This document shows, piece after piece, positions 41,439 to 48,205 of a DNA stretch of 54,681 nt (position 1 is the first letter of the stretch; each line of letters begins with the position of its first letter). The notes under the pieces were generated by a model, which saw only the letters and a program-made list of their open reading frames with translations, was not told the DNA's origin and made no database searches. The stretch is taken from IMG/VR virus record IMGVR_UViG_3300028228_000201, positions 1-54,681 of that record, one strand, 5' to 3'. Origin of the DNA: a virus. Position numbers and translations under genes: made by a program.

Positions 41439-41579
41439 ATGATGACTCATTTGCTGTCAATACTCTGCGGGACACTTATGTTGGTGATAACAACAGCCGC
41501 GCTGTACGGAGCTTTTCTCACCGTCTGCGACAGACAACGTGAATGGGAAGAACGAAGGAAGAAACAAGATGAAAAATGA
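41439..41579 (+). CDS. Small single-span membrane protein
   Basis: A 46-residue protein: one hydrophobic helix (LLSILCGTLMLVITTAALYG) followed by a basic, charged tail (CDRQREWEERRKKQDEK). AAGGA lies 7 bases before ATG 41439; a longer frame from 41349 covers non-coding sequence and is rejected. The positive tail suggests N-out/C-in orientation. Possibly a host-takeover or superinfection protein; unknown. Confidence 0.6.
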   Translation: MMTHLLSILCGTLMLVITTAALYGAFLTVCDRQREWEERRKKQDEK

Positions 41580-41868
41580 AACCCCATTCCTGCTAGAAGG
41601 CCCAAACGGAACGCTTACAGACCAATCGTGCGCCCACCTATGCCATTACTATGCCACCCAAGACAAAGACTCAGAACAGTGGCTAGACGACGCCGTAGCC
41701 TATGAGGATGCCATTAAACTAGGGTGGAAAATGGGTGCGCCTATCTCAACCATCACCGCCGCACTGACCGCGGACCACGACCTATGGAAGAACGCTATCT
41801 TTAAATGGGAAGACCGCATGAGCTACTTTGAAAAGGAAGTGACCCACCTGCCGCCTGCAAGGGGTTGA
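41569..41868 (+). CDS. Small soluble protein, unknown
   Basis: A 99-residue protein: ETPFLLEGPNGTLTDQSCAHLCHYY, then helices with DAVAYEDAIKLGWKMGAP and AALTADHDLWKNAIFKWEDRM. ATG 41569 follows GAAGGAAGAA and overlaps the previous stop region; the frame from 41539 is longer but inside the preceding gene. No family recognised. Confidence 0.6.
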   Translation: MKNETPFLLEGPNGTLTDQSCAHLCHYYATQDKDSEQWLDDAVAYEDAIKLGWKMGAPISTITAALTADHDLWKNAIFKWEDRMSYFEKEVTHLPPARG

Positions 41869-42042
41869 GGTAGGGAAGCCTCGGGTGAAACAGAACAGCA
41901 AGCGGGTCAGTAACAGTATAGTAGGTCTGCGGACCACTGAACAGGACAAATAGTGTGCGGTGTGCGGGACAAAGTTCACGGAAGCTTGCCCAGCAAAGTA
42001 TCCCGTGTTAATATTTATAATAATTAACGCAGGAGATACCCC
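41869..42042 (+). promoter_or_regulatory. Intergenic region with GTTAAT dyad and TATAAT
   Basis: It starts with a second copy of the GGGAAGCCTCGG...ACAGCAAG element, directly after the stop codon. Near its end, GTTAAT / ATTAAC arms (42007-42012 and 42023-42028) flank ATTTATAATA, so a perfect TATAAT (42016-42021) lies in the loop of an inverted repeat: an operator-like arrangement over a -10 box. No good -35 at 16-18 bp is visible. Confidence 0.45.
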
Positions 42043-42348
42043 ATGGAAAACTGGAAAGACGAGCAGCTCAACACTCTCGAAAATGCCGTCGCGAAATACT
42101 TCCGTATAATGAATGCCTCAAAACGCGAATCACTCACCGATAAACACGTCCAACACAACATAATCGAATTTATAAAAAACAACCACGACGTCACAGTATC
42201 CATCGGATGGCTCGCAAAAATCTTCTACGAAGGAGCACCTGCCATACAAGGAGGATCGTGGCTCGCGGTACAAAGCTTCATAAACACAATGCACGACCCG
42301 CGGATCATGGACCACGCGTTACAAGAAAGACGCCGTATGTGTATATAG
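42043..42348 (+). CDS. Small helical protein, unknown
   Basis: A 101-residue protein: WKDEQLNTLENAVAKYFRIMN, then HVQHNIIEFIKNNHDVTVSIGWLAKI and GGSWLAVQSFINTMHDPRIM. CAGGAGA lies upstream. The Thr-Val-Ser-Ile-Gly-Trp part resembles a recognition-type turn, but I cannot support an HTH call. Controlled by the region before it. Confidence 0.6.
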   Translation: MENWKDEQLNTLENAVAKYFRIMNASKRESLTDKHVQHNIIEFIKNNHDVTVSIGWLAKIFYEGAPAIQGGSWLAVQSFINTMHDPRIMDHALQERRRMCI

Positions 42349-42619
42349 GAACTGAGAAATAAAAATAAAGTTTTTTGTCCACGGGTCCGTAACCGGTGTA
42401 ACCGTGTAACTTTGGCTAATTAGCCCAGTGTATATAGGGTTCTCAGAGGTAACACAAGTTAGAAACAAATATGTAACGTAACCAAAGTTTATGTAACCTT
42501 AAATCCAAAAGTGCGTTAAGGGGGTCTGAGTTTTTTTCTTAAAAATATTTCTGTAGCTCTATATAGACAGATAGGCTAGTTAGAACTAAACTATCGCTTA
42601 ATAACTGGATAAACTACTT
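42349..42619 (+). promoter_or_regulatory. Non-coding region before terS with GTAAC iterons and a palindrome
   Basis: A 271-bp gap. It carries seven GTAAC copies at 42389, 42398, 42406, 42449, 42473, 42478 and 42493 (four are GTAACC), a perfect 12-bp palindrome GGCTAATTAGCC (42414-42425), and GTGTATATAGG twice (42338 and 42428). It becomes AT-rich (TTTTTTTCTTAAAAATATTT) before terS. Iterons beside terS suit a packaging (pac) recognition site or a replication origin. Confidence 0.5.
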
Positions 42620-43255
42620 ATGCCTGAAAAGACGACCTCTAAATCTGTTCCCGCTCCTGTTAAGAAAAAAGTAGGACGCCCGAGATCAACCAAAGCTCAA
42701 CCTTTGACTAGACGTCAGGAACTGTTTGTAAAAGAACTGGTCTCTAAAGACGGACAAATAACTATGAGGGAAGCCGCTATTAATGCAGGCTACCCCGCCT
42801 CTTCTGCACATACCCGAGCTTATGAACTGACTAATCAGCACATGAGCCCCCACGTAGTCTTTGCTATCCAAGCCTATCGACAAGAACTCGACGAGAAGTT
42901 TGGGGTTACTTATCAAAGGCACCTGCGAGATTTACAAACCATTAGAGACATGGCTTTGACTAACGGCGCATACTCTGCCGCAGTTCAAGCCGAATACCGG
43001 CGAGGGCAAGCGCAAGGTGACATCTACGTCAGCAAAAGCGAAATAAGGCATGGCAGCATTGATTCCATGAGTAAGGATGAAGTGATGTTAGCTTTAAAGG
43101 AGATTAAACAAACTTATGCCCCGATCACTATCGACATTACTCCCGAAGGAGAGAGCAATTCCCAGAACCGCGACAAAGCGCGAGGCCGACTTGTGGCGGA
43201 TGATGAAGACGGGGATAGCGAAGAGCCCGAGAATTTGGAAGACTACGAGGATTGA
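42620..43255 (+). CDS. terS: Terminase small subunit
   Basis: A 211-residue protein with a basic N-tail (PVKKKVGRPRSTKAQPL), then the HTH region LTRRQELFVKELVSKDGQITMREAAINAGYPASSAHTRAYEL in two helices pairs (REAAINAGYP is the usual terS element), a middle helical oligomerisation segment (FGVTYQRHLRDLQTIRDMAL, YSAAVQAEYRRGQAQG), and a C-terminal acidic tail (EDGDSEEPENLEDYED) likely to touch the large subunit. It recognises the packaging site. The acidic tail region overlaps the nuclease gene. Confidence 0.85.
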   Translation: MPEKTTSKSVPAPVKKKVGRPRSTKAQPLTRRQELFVKELVSKDGQITMREAAINAGYPASSAHTRAYELTNQHMSPHVVFAIQAYRQELDEKFGVTYQRHLRDLQTIRDMALTNGAYSAAVQAEYRRGQAQGDIYVSKSEIRHGSIDSMSKDEVMLALKEIKQTYAPITIDITPEGESNSQNRDKARGRLVADDEDGDSEEPENLEDYED

Positions 43256-43577
43256 AACGTGGGCAATGCCCGGAATCCCTGATGTTTTAGCCTGCGATGA
43301 CGCGGGCAGATTCCATTTCATAGAACTCAAAGCAACCAGTGGTAACGTGGTTGATCTTAGACCTCACCAAGTAGCGTGGTTAACAACGCATGGACTAGCC
43401 AGTGTTTGGGTATTGGTTCGCAAACTTGCTACTAAAACTCAGCCGCAAAAGATTTACCTTTACCATGGTCGAGACGCCATGGACTTAAAGATGGAAGGCT
43501 TAAAGGTTGATCCGCTTTATTATTCTGAAGGGGATTTTGACTGGAATCTAATTATGGACTTGATCTCTCCTAGATAA
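43116..43577 (+). CDS. PD-(D/E)XK nuclease (VRR-NUC-like)
   Basis: A 153-residue protein at most. The catalytic core is ETWAMPGIPDVLACDD, then FHFIELKATSG (the E-x-K pair), followed by LRPHQVAWLTTHGLASVWVLV, as in VRR-NUC/holliday-junction-resolvase-like phage nucleases. It probably resolves branched DNA before packaging. The start is unsettled: ATG 43116 includes EADLWRMMKTGI, which looks genuine, but ATG 43200/43203 also leaves the core whole. It overlaps terS by up to 140 bases in another frame. Confidence 0.75.
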   Translation: MPRSLSTLLPKERAIPRTATKREADLWRMMKTGIAKSPRIWKTTRIETWAMPGIPDVLACDDAGRFHFIELKATSGNVVDLRPHQVAWLTTHGLASVWVLVRKLATKTQPQKIYLYHGRDAMDLKMEGLKVDPLYYSEGDFDWNLIMDLISPR

Positions 43578-43588
43578 TCGCATACTAT
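43560..43588 (+). promoter_or_regulatory. Sigma70-like promoter
   Basis: -35 TTGATC (43560-43565), 17-bp spacer, -10 TACTAT (43583-43588). It lies at the end of the nuclease gene and would transcribe the three small genes from 43617. The -10 is preceded by ATCGCA, as at 40861 and 48176. Confidence 0.5.
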
Positions 43589-43616
43589 CCCATAGAGTTA
43601 ACTAACCTATGGGCAA

Positions 43617-43811
43617 ATGATTATGACCGAAGACGAAATACTTAAATTAGTAAAAATTATCGACAGTGCAATGGTGTACCAACAAAAAACAGTTACGCAC
43701 GGCAATCCCGACCTCGCTGTTGGCGGACTTGTTACCGTTGATTATGTTCACGTCTCTTTTCGGCAAAGCGATTGGGACTTTGTTAAAAGTAAAATAGGGG
43801 ATATTGTATGA
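43617..43811 (+). CDS. Small protein, unknown
   Basis: A 64-residue protein: EDEILKLVKIIDSAMVYQQKT, then a beta part (GGLVTVDYVHVSFRQSDWDF). ATG 43617 or ATG 43623 may be the start. The stop overlaps the next ATG. No family recognised. Confidence 0.6.
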   Translation: MIMTEDEILKLVKIIDSAMVYQQKTVTHGNPDLAVGGLVTVDYVHVSFRQSDWDFVKSKIGDIV

Positions 43812-44017
43812 CGTATGATGAAAGGCATGGCGGACCTCATGATAGAGGAACCGCAGATTTTTGGTACAACAGACCGTTTGACCCTCATTATTTTGTGGGC
43901 GGTAGCTTCCAGTCTGACCGTGTTGACCTCCCTAAAATGAATCCTGAAGAGATCACTGCTTATACAGTGGGCTATCGTAAGGCTGAAGCTGATGGTTCAC
44001 AAAAGGATTGGGGTTAA
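43808..44017 (+). CDS. Small conserved phage protein (RHGGPxDRG motif)
   Basis: A 69-residue protein: MTYDERHGGPHDRGTADFWY, then RPFDPHYFVGG and MNPEEITAYTVGYRKAEADG. The RHGGP.DRG.AD..Y...  PHY..G and MT/NPEEI.AY..G(Y/F) elements recur in marine phage proteins from memory. It overlaps the preceding gene by four bases. The function is unknown. Confidence 0.7.
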   Translation: MTYDERHGGPHDRGTADFWYNRPFDPHYFVGGSFQSDRVDLPKMNPEEITAYTVGYRKAEADGSQKDWG

Positions 44018-44018
44018 T

Positions 44019-44114
44019 ATGTTTTTATTAGAATGGATATATAAACTATTGTTTGGCGAAGATGCCGCTAACGACATGCGGCCTTCCCCTAAACGTAGGA
44101 AGAAACGAAAGTAA
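44019..44114 (+). CDS. Small protein, 31 residues, hydrophobic start and basic tail
   Basis: MFLLEWIYKLLFGEDAANDM then a Lys/Arg tail (SPKRRKKRK). It starts one base after the previous stop. A short amphipathic, possibly membrane-touching peptide with a positively charged end. No family recognised; translation is likely by coupling. Confidence 0.45.
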   Translation: MFLLEWIYKLLFGEDAANDMRPSPKRRKKRK

Positions 44115-44131
44115 CTTTTGAAATAATTAGC

Positions 44132-44160
44132 TTGCAAGGTATGCAACTTTCTGCGATATT
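44132..44160 (+). promoter_or_regulatory. Sigma70-like promoter of the DUF932 operon
   Basis: -35 TTGCAA (44132-44137), 17-bp spacer, -10 GATATT (44155-44160); TATTAT at 44157 gives a 19-bp alternative. TGCGATATT matches the promoter at 38765-38793 exactly. ACGGAGAA precedes ATG 44204. Confidence 0.55.
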
Positions 44161-44203
44161 ATAAGAGTGGCGCAATCAAGCGCCCAAACTACGGAGAATT
44201 ATT

Positions 44204-45397
44204 ATGTCTACATATCAAACAAATGCTTTTGCGCATGGTATCGGAAACTCGGCGGTTTCTTCCAATTGGTACAGCCGACCAGACGATCAGAAGTTTTTAA
44301 CCCTCGACGACATGCTCGCCTATAAAAAGATAGACGCTCAACGCATGACATCTAGAACGGTTGATACCCATAAAATCCATATCATTGGTGATTATGACGA
44401 AGCCAACCCAAGCCGTGGCGACATCCGTGTCGAATACCGCGACGACAATATGCGAGAGCATAACAACACCCCAACCAACTGGTCGTTCGGGCAATTGTCC
44501 CAACTTGCCGGTGCGCCCTCCGGATATCTTCGACGCCTGCCTGCACCTATTGCGGCGGAATGTATCGAGTGGGGTTTGAAATATAACCGAGGTAAGGAAC
44601 TGATTAAGGTATACGGCAACCAAACGGACGGCGGAGAACTTAGAGCCGCGACGGGTCCAGACTATGGCCGAATCTTTGATTGGGAAATCTTAGAACCCAT
44701 TAAACAATTGGTTGATGCGAGCGGCGGACGTTGGAAAGTGCCGGGCATGATGACGGGAAGCCGTGACGGCATGGCCGTCTATGATCCTGAAATCCCCGTG
44801 TCTATGGATACAACTACTTTATTCGCAAGTGATCGCGACGTGTTTGTATTCTTGGTTGATGATCGCAACCCCATCGAAGTTGGAAAGCTTGCCAATGGTG
44901 AGCCTGATTTAATGTTCCGCGGGTTCTATGCTTGGAATTCTGAAACGGGCAGTAAGACGGCAGGCATTGCGGCGATGTATCTCCGCGGGGTTTGCATGAA
45001 TAGAAACCTTTGGGGCGTCGAGAACTTCCACGAAATTAAGATTAGGCACACCAAGTTTGCGCCGGATCGTTTCGCGCAGGAAGCCAGACCGGCATTACAA
45101 TCGTTTGCCAACGGTGCGACCTCTACATTTGTCGAGGGCGTGATGGCCGCGAAAGCTGCCAAGATTGCAAAAGATGACGACGACCGCTTAGACTTTTTAA
45201 CCAAGCGGGCCGGATTGTCTGGACGTATGGCGAAAGCCGCAAACGCTCGACACCTTGCCGAAGAGGGCCGACCAGTCGAGACAGTCTGGGACGCCGCGCA
45301 GGCGATCACCGCAATTGCTCGGGATATTCCGCACCAAGATGCCCGCATAAAAGTCGAACGCAAAGCCGGTGCACTATTGGAAAAGGTGACCGCATGA
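44204..45397 (+). CDS. DUF932 (phage/plasmid-like protein)
   Basis: A 397-residue protein of the DUF932 family: WSFGQLSQLAGAPSGYLRRLP, ELIKVYGNQTDGGELRAATGPDYGRIFDWEIL in two blocks, SDRDVFVFLVDDRNPI, then FRGFYAWNSETGSKTAGIAAMYLRGVCMNRNLWGVE (the signature of the family), a coiled region and a C-terminal Arg/Lys helix. Family members occur on plasmids and phages; some are near anti-restriction genes, but the activity is unknown. First gene of an operon of five that runs to 47577. Confidence 0.85.
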   Translation: MSTYQTNAFAHGIGNSAVSSNWYSRPDDQKFLTLDDMLAYKKIDAQRMTSRTVDTHKIHIIGDYDEANPSRGDIRVEYRDDNMREHNNTPTNWSFGQLSQLAGAPSGYLRRLPAPIAAECIEWGLKYNRGKELIKVYGNQTDGGELRAATGPDYGRIFDWEILEPIKQLVDASGGRWKVPGMMTGSRDGMAVYDPEIPVSMDTTTLFASDRDVFVFLVDDRNPIEVGKLANGEPDLMFRGFYAWNSETGSKTAGIAAMYLRGVCMNRNLWGVENFHEIKIRHTKFAPDRFAQEARPALQSFANGATSTFVEGVMAAKAAKIAKDDDDRLDFLTKRAGLSGRMAKAANARHLAEEGRPVETVWDAAQAITAIARDIPHQDARIKVERKAGALLEKVTA

Positions 45398-45570
45398 GTA
45401 TTTTAAACAAAGCGCAACGCAAAGCACTGCACCGCAAATGGGTGCAGAATGATCAGGGCCTGACCTATTTAGAATTCAGGCGCACCGTGTCGGCGGGGTT
45501 TGATTGCGTGATGGTCCGATGGTCCGGCATGTGGCTCGGGATAGAGCCCGACGGTTATACCCATAGCTAA
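45394..45570 (+). CDS. Small basic protein, unknown
   Basis: A 58-residue protein: SILNKAQRKALHRKWVQNDQG then LEFRRTVSAGFDCVMVRWSG. The RK(A)LHRKW.Q...G.(T/S)Y..FR pattern is shared by small proteins found beside DUF932 genes, as I recall. ATG 45394 overlaps the preceding stop; terminator follows at once. Confidence 0.65.
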   Translation: MSILNKAQRKALHRKWVQNDQGLTYLEFRRTVSAGFDCVMVRWSGMWLGIEPDGYTHS

Positions 45571-45591
45571 CCTTTAAACCTTACAAACTAG

Positions 45592-45615
45592 GCCCGCTTG
45601 ACTGCGGGCTTTTTT
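45592..45615 (+). terminator. Rho-independent terminator after the DUF932 pair
   Basis: Perfect stem GCCCGC / GCGGGC (45592-45597 with 45604-45609), 6-base loop TTGACT, and six T. The loop TTGACT with TAAGAT 17 bp downstream (45621-45626) would also make a promoter for the next gene. Confidence 0.9.
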
Positions 45616-45626
45616 ATGCCTAAGAT
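45598..45626 (+). promoter_or_regulatory. Possible promoter overlapping a terminator
   Basis: -35 TTGACT (45598-45603) forms the loop of the terminator hairpin; -10 TAAGAT (45621-45626) follows at 17 bp. Placed 38 bases before ATG 45664. The overlap of two signals is plausible in a compact phage but is based on hexamer match only. Confidence 0.4.
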
Positions 45627-45663
45627 ATACGCTTTATCGCATACATATATGAGGGCAATCATA

Positions 45664-46413
45664 ATGCTAAAAACAGTCGAATACAGTAGAGCAACAAAAA
45701 CCCGCGGTATCGCCGTGACCCATAGAGCAGGGGAGCGCGACATATACGGGACGTGTCCAACATCCTGCGAAATGAATTGTTCCGGCAAGGGCTCGCAAAC
45801 AATAGACCCTGATTACTTCGCCGCATTACTGGACGCCGTGCCCCGTCGCGGGGTGTCTTTTACTTATACCCATTTTGCTTGGCATCTATGGGCGGACCGA
45901 CCCGACAAAGATAGCACCGGCCAGACTGTCGTTAACTTTTCCGCTAAAACTTTATTAAGCGCCGCCGCGGCGTCGCGAGTAGTTCCGGCGGTCGTCGTTT
46001 TACCTGCTACCGAATGGATAAAGGGAAAGTATACAAGCGCCCCTTTATTGGGTGGCACTAATAACCGCGGCGACTTTATCCAGACCGACGCCGTGCGGGT
46101 GGTTCGATGCCCCGCAGAATATAAAGAAAACTTTTCTTGCGGCGATTGCGGAAGCGGTTCACCTTTATGCGCACGGGCGGACCGTGATTATATAATCGGA
46201 TTTACTGCGCATGGTGCGAGCAAAAGAAAAGCGGCGGACCCTGAAACCTCGGGCGGATGTTATGCCGACGGCGGGCACGTTCGGTTGCACTGGGACGCCA
46301 CCGCAAAGAGTAACCAAGACGACGAGACCGACGCCGACAAACTCCGACGCTTTGCAAAGGGTTTAAAATCCGGCTCTATTATCCGGCACCACGTGGCGGG
46401 CGATATTGGCTAG
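45664..46413 (+). CDS. Cys-rich conserved phage/plasmid protein, DUF7227-like
   Basis: A 249-residue protein with a Cys cluster TCPTSCEMNC near residue 27, VSFTYTHFAWHLW, and a second cluster CPAEYKENFSCGDCGSGSPLC, then ADRDYIIGFTAHGASKRKA, GGCYADGGHVRLHWDAT and IIRHHVAGDIG. The family (I recall it as DUF7227, related in name to Gp88) occurs on mobile elements and phages. Conserved Cys suggest a metal centre; no reaction is known. ATG 45664 is chosen; another in-frame ATG at 45649 is possible. Confidence 0.75.
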   Translation: MLKTVEYSRATKTRGIAVTHRAGERDIYGTCPTSCEMNCSGKGSQTIDPDYFAALLDAVPRRGVSFTYTHFAWHLWADRPDKDSTGQTVVNFSAKTLLSAAAASRVVPAVVVLPATEWIKGKYTSAPLLGGTNNRGDFIQTDAVRVVRCPAEYKENFSCGDCGSGSPLCARADRDYIIGFTAHGASKRKAADPETSGGCYADGGHVRLHWDATAKSNQDDETDADKLRRFAKGLKSGSIIRHHVAGDIG

Positions 46414-46434
46414 GGCTTTACTTTCTATTATATT
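46406..46434 (+). promoter_or_regulatory. Sigma70-like promoter with leader hairpin
   Basis: -35 TTGGCT (46406-46411), 17-bp spacer, -10 TATATT (46429-46434), in the 12-mer TATATTATCTTA also found at 39713. The leader has a hairpin AGCGGC / GCCGCT before the ACGGAG ribosome site of the gene at 46502. Confidence 0.5.
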
Positions 46435-46501
46435 ATCTTATATACTCCTATACAGCGGCGGGCAAAGCCGCTAAAACTTAACTTTTACGGAGTAATATAA
46501 A

Positions 46502-46918
46502 ATGCAAATGAATCTCAGAACGCCCGACCTTGTACTTGATAGAGTGCTAAACCCCACCCAGTCGCCAGACATTGGCAACGCTCGACCCTCCGACATTATA
46601 GAGGCTTGCGGGTTGATCCCCGACTTTTTCGCCGATGCTTGCCTAGCCATTACCTATGAAGGCGCGGGCGATACCCTCGACGACTTAGCCGGTGCAATGG
46701 ATAACCTTTACGGGTGCGGTGGTTTTAACTCTTATCCATACGGCGGGAAGGTTGCCGACAATGGCACCTATATAAGCGAACACGACGACGACCCCGACAT
46801 GGCCCCGCTTTGTCGCTTTGGATATGAAAGCCGCTTTTTCTGTTATGTATATGAGTACGGCATTACCACCATCAAAGACGCCAAGACCGGCGAAACTAAG
46901 ACAGCGAGGTTTGACTGA
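46502..46918 (+). CDS. Acidic protein of the accessory operon, unknown
   Basis: A 138-residue protein: helical start (ARPSDIIEACGLIPDFFADACL), then DTLDDLAGAMDNLYGCGGFNSYP and an acidic loop (SEHDDDPDMAPLCRFG) and beta end (FFCYVYEYGITTIKDA). It contains four Cys. No family recognised. The TGATG overlap couples it to the next gene. Confidence 0.6.
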   Translation: MQMNLRTPDLVLDRVLNPTQSPDIGNARPSDIIEACGLIPDFFADACLAITYEGAGDTLDDLAGAMDNLYGCGGFNSYPYGGKVADNGTYISEHDDDPDMAPLCRFGYESRFFCYVYEYGITTIKDAKTGETKTARFD

Positions 46919-47577
46919 TGACTAATTTTATCGAACACAACTACCGCGACGGTGAAAGCTTTGTGTCTTGGTCCTTACTGGATGCGGGCGGGCAACCCGT
47001 CCCAGTCGGTGCGGTCCTGACTTCAGACCATCGCACCTTTAAAGCGTCCGGCGGTATGCCGCCAAAACACGAAGCGAGCACGGGCCGCATATACGGCGAA
47101 TGGTTAGACACTGAGACCGGCGGGGAATACTTCCCGCACGTGTTCGAGTGTCGATGGTTGCGGGTCGATAAAGCGTTAGACCTTCCCGAACCGGTAGCAG
47201 TTGCGCCAGTGGTTGCCCCATTAGCACCCGCCGACGTGTTAGCCGGTGCACTGGGTGACATGGTGCGCGAGCTGTTAGCCGTTCACGTTCCCGCATTGGT
47301 TCAGTCCACCATTACCGAACTAGCGGAAGCCGGACACTTCCAAGACATGGCGAACAATGGCGACTTTAACGACGCAACCGACGAGGCAATCGACGCCAAG
47401 CTCGACGAGGGCGAATACATAAGCGCCCACAACTTCGACCTGTCGGACCACTTCGACATCGACGACTATAGCGACGAGATCCGCGAGGCGTCCAGTGTGG
47501 ACCTTAAAAGCGATATTGAAAGCGTGATTAGTGACATGTTGCGCGATAATGCGTTGGTGATCCGCTTAGACCGTTAA
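46918..47577 (+). CDS. Acidic protein of the accessory operon, unknown
   Basis: A 219-residue protein: a beta N-terminal domain (FVSWSLLDAGGQPVPVGAVLTS, RIYGEWLDTETGGEYFPHVFECRW in two blocks), an Ala/Pro/Val linker (EPVAVAPVVAPLAPADVL), and an acidic helical C-terminus (DEGEYISAHNFDLSDHFDID). GC content here is above that of the replication genes. The highly acidic tail could mimic DNA, but nothing confirms this. It ends the operon before a strong terminator. Confidence 0.6.
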   Translation: MTNFIEHNYRDGESFVSWSLLDAGGQPVPVGAVLTSDHRTFKASGGMPPKHEASTGRIYGEWLDTETGGEYFPHVFECRWLRVDKALDLPEPVAVAPVVAPLAPADVLAGALGDMVRELLAVHVPALVQSTITELAEAGHFQDMANNGDFNDATDEAIDAKLDEGEYISAHNFDLSDHFDIDDYSDEIREASSVDLKSDIESVISDMLRDNALVIRLDR

Positions 47578-47594
47578 CCCTTCCCCGTTACACT

Positions 47595-47620
47595 GGCCCG
47601 CCATCGTGCGGGCCTTTTTT
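47595..47620 (+). terminator. Rho-independent terminator closing the accessory operon
   Basis: Stem GGCCCGC / GCGGGCC (47595-47601 with 47608-47614), loop CATCGT, six T (47615-47620). It isolates the non-coding island that follows from upstream transcription. Confidence 0.93.
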
Positions 47621-48150
47621 ATCCCCAGACTTATCCCCCCCAGGATTGCAGGCAGCCTATCAGTATTTCCGCACCCTCTAGGCCTTACTGGTTACGTTTT
47701 AACCAACGTTGGCCCTTTATGAGTGTGGATAACTCCCCCGTCGTGTTAAACAGTTAAACAGCGCGGGCCGTGCCCCGCGTACCGTGTCCCAAACCTACAG
47801 GGCCGCGAATCGTGGGCCGCGATCCGTTGGCCGTGGGCCTTGGCCGGTGCCAGTTAACCGCGGGCCGGTGCACTTGGACCGCGAGCCCAGCCGGTGGAGG
47901 TTAACCCGTGGACCGTTGGCCGTGGACCGTTGGCCGCTGGCCGCATTTACTGCACCGCGGACCGCTGGCCGTGTCGCAGTTAGCCCGGACAATTACCGGA
48001 TAAATTGCGCAGGGTCCCCCGCATATCGGGTCAGAATTCGACGACACAGCACCAGAAACCAGAAACCGCGGGCGATGGCCCGTGGCCAGTCAGAAGAGGG
48101 CTATAACCATGTTTCTCTCAAATATTCGTCAGTTATTTGTAATAGGCTTT
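47621..48150. repeat. Non-coding island of GC-rich degenerate repeats
   Basis: About 530 bp with no credible gene. From about 47760 to 48080 the DNA is built from variants of GTGGACCGTTGGCC, TGGGCCGYG and GCGGACCGCTGGCC; one unit is an exact tandem pair (47908-47935). GTTAACC marks recur at 47853 and 47900. Units contain GGCC/GGNCC palindromes and could fold. Composition is far more GC-rich than the genome around it. Frames through it on both strands (122 and 65 codons) encode only repeat-derived Arg/Gly/Pro. Confidence 0.7.
47908..47935. repeat. Exact tandem 14-bp repeat
   Basis: Two adjacent copies of GTGGACCGTTGGCC, the clearest unit of the GC-rich island. Confidence 0.9.
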
Positions 48151-48157
48151 AACTGTC

Positions 48158-48186
48158 TTATATAAGCGTGTAATATCGCATATAAT
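48158..48186 (+). promoter_or_regulatory. Candidate promoter before terL
   Basis: A perfect -10 TATAAT (48181-48186) with weak -35 TTATAT 17 bp upstream. TCGCATATAAT here is identical to the -10 region of the promoter at 40842-40870. The parS-type palindrome starts 20 bases downstream, so a protein bound there could block transcription into terL. Confidence 0.45.
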
Positions 48187-48205
48187 TAATGTTGATCTTG
48201 CGTGA

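Noticed and set aside
47529-47551. TGACATGTTGC resembling the shared -35 box
   Set aside because: It lies inside the coding end of the gene at 46918 and has no -10 at proper spacing before the terminator.
47784-48152. 122-codon plus-strand frame (and 65-codon minus-strand frame) in the GC-rich island
   Set aside because: The protein is Arg/Gly/Pro made by the DNA repeats, has no ribosome site, and both strands are open as expected for GC-rich repeats.
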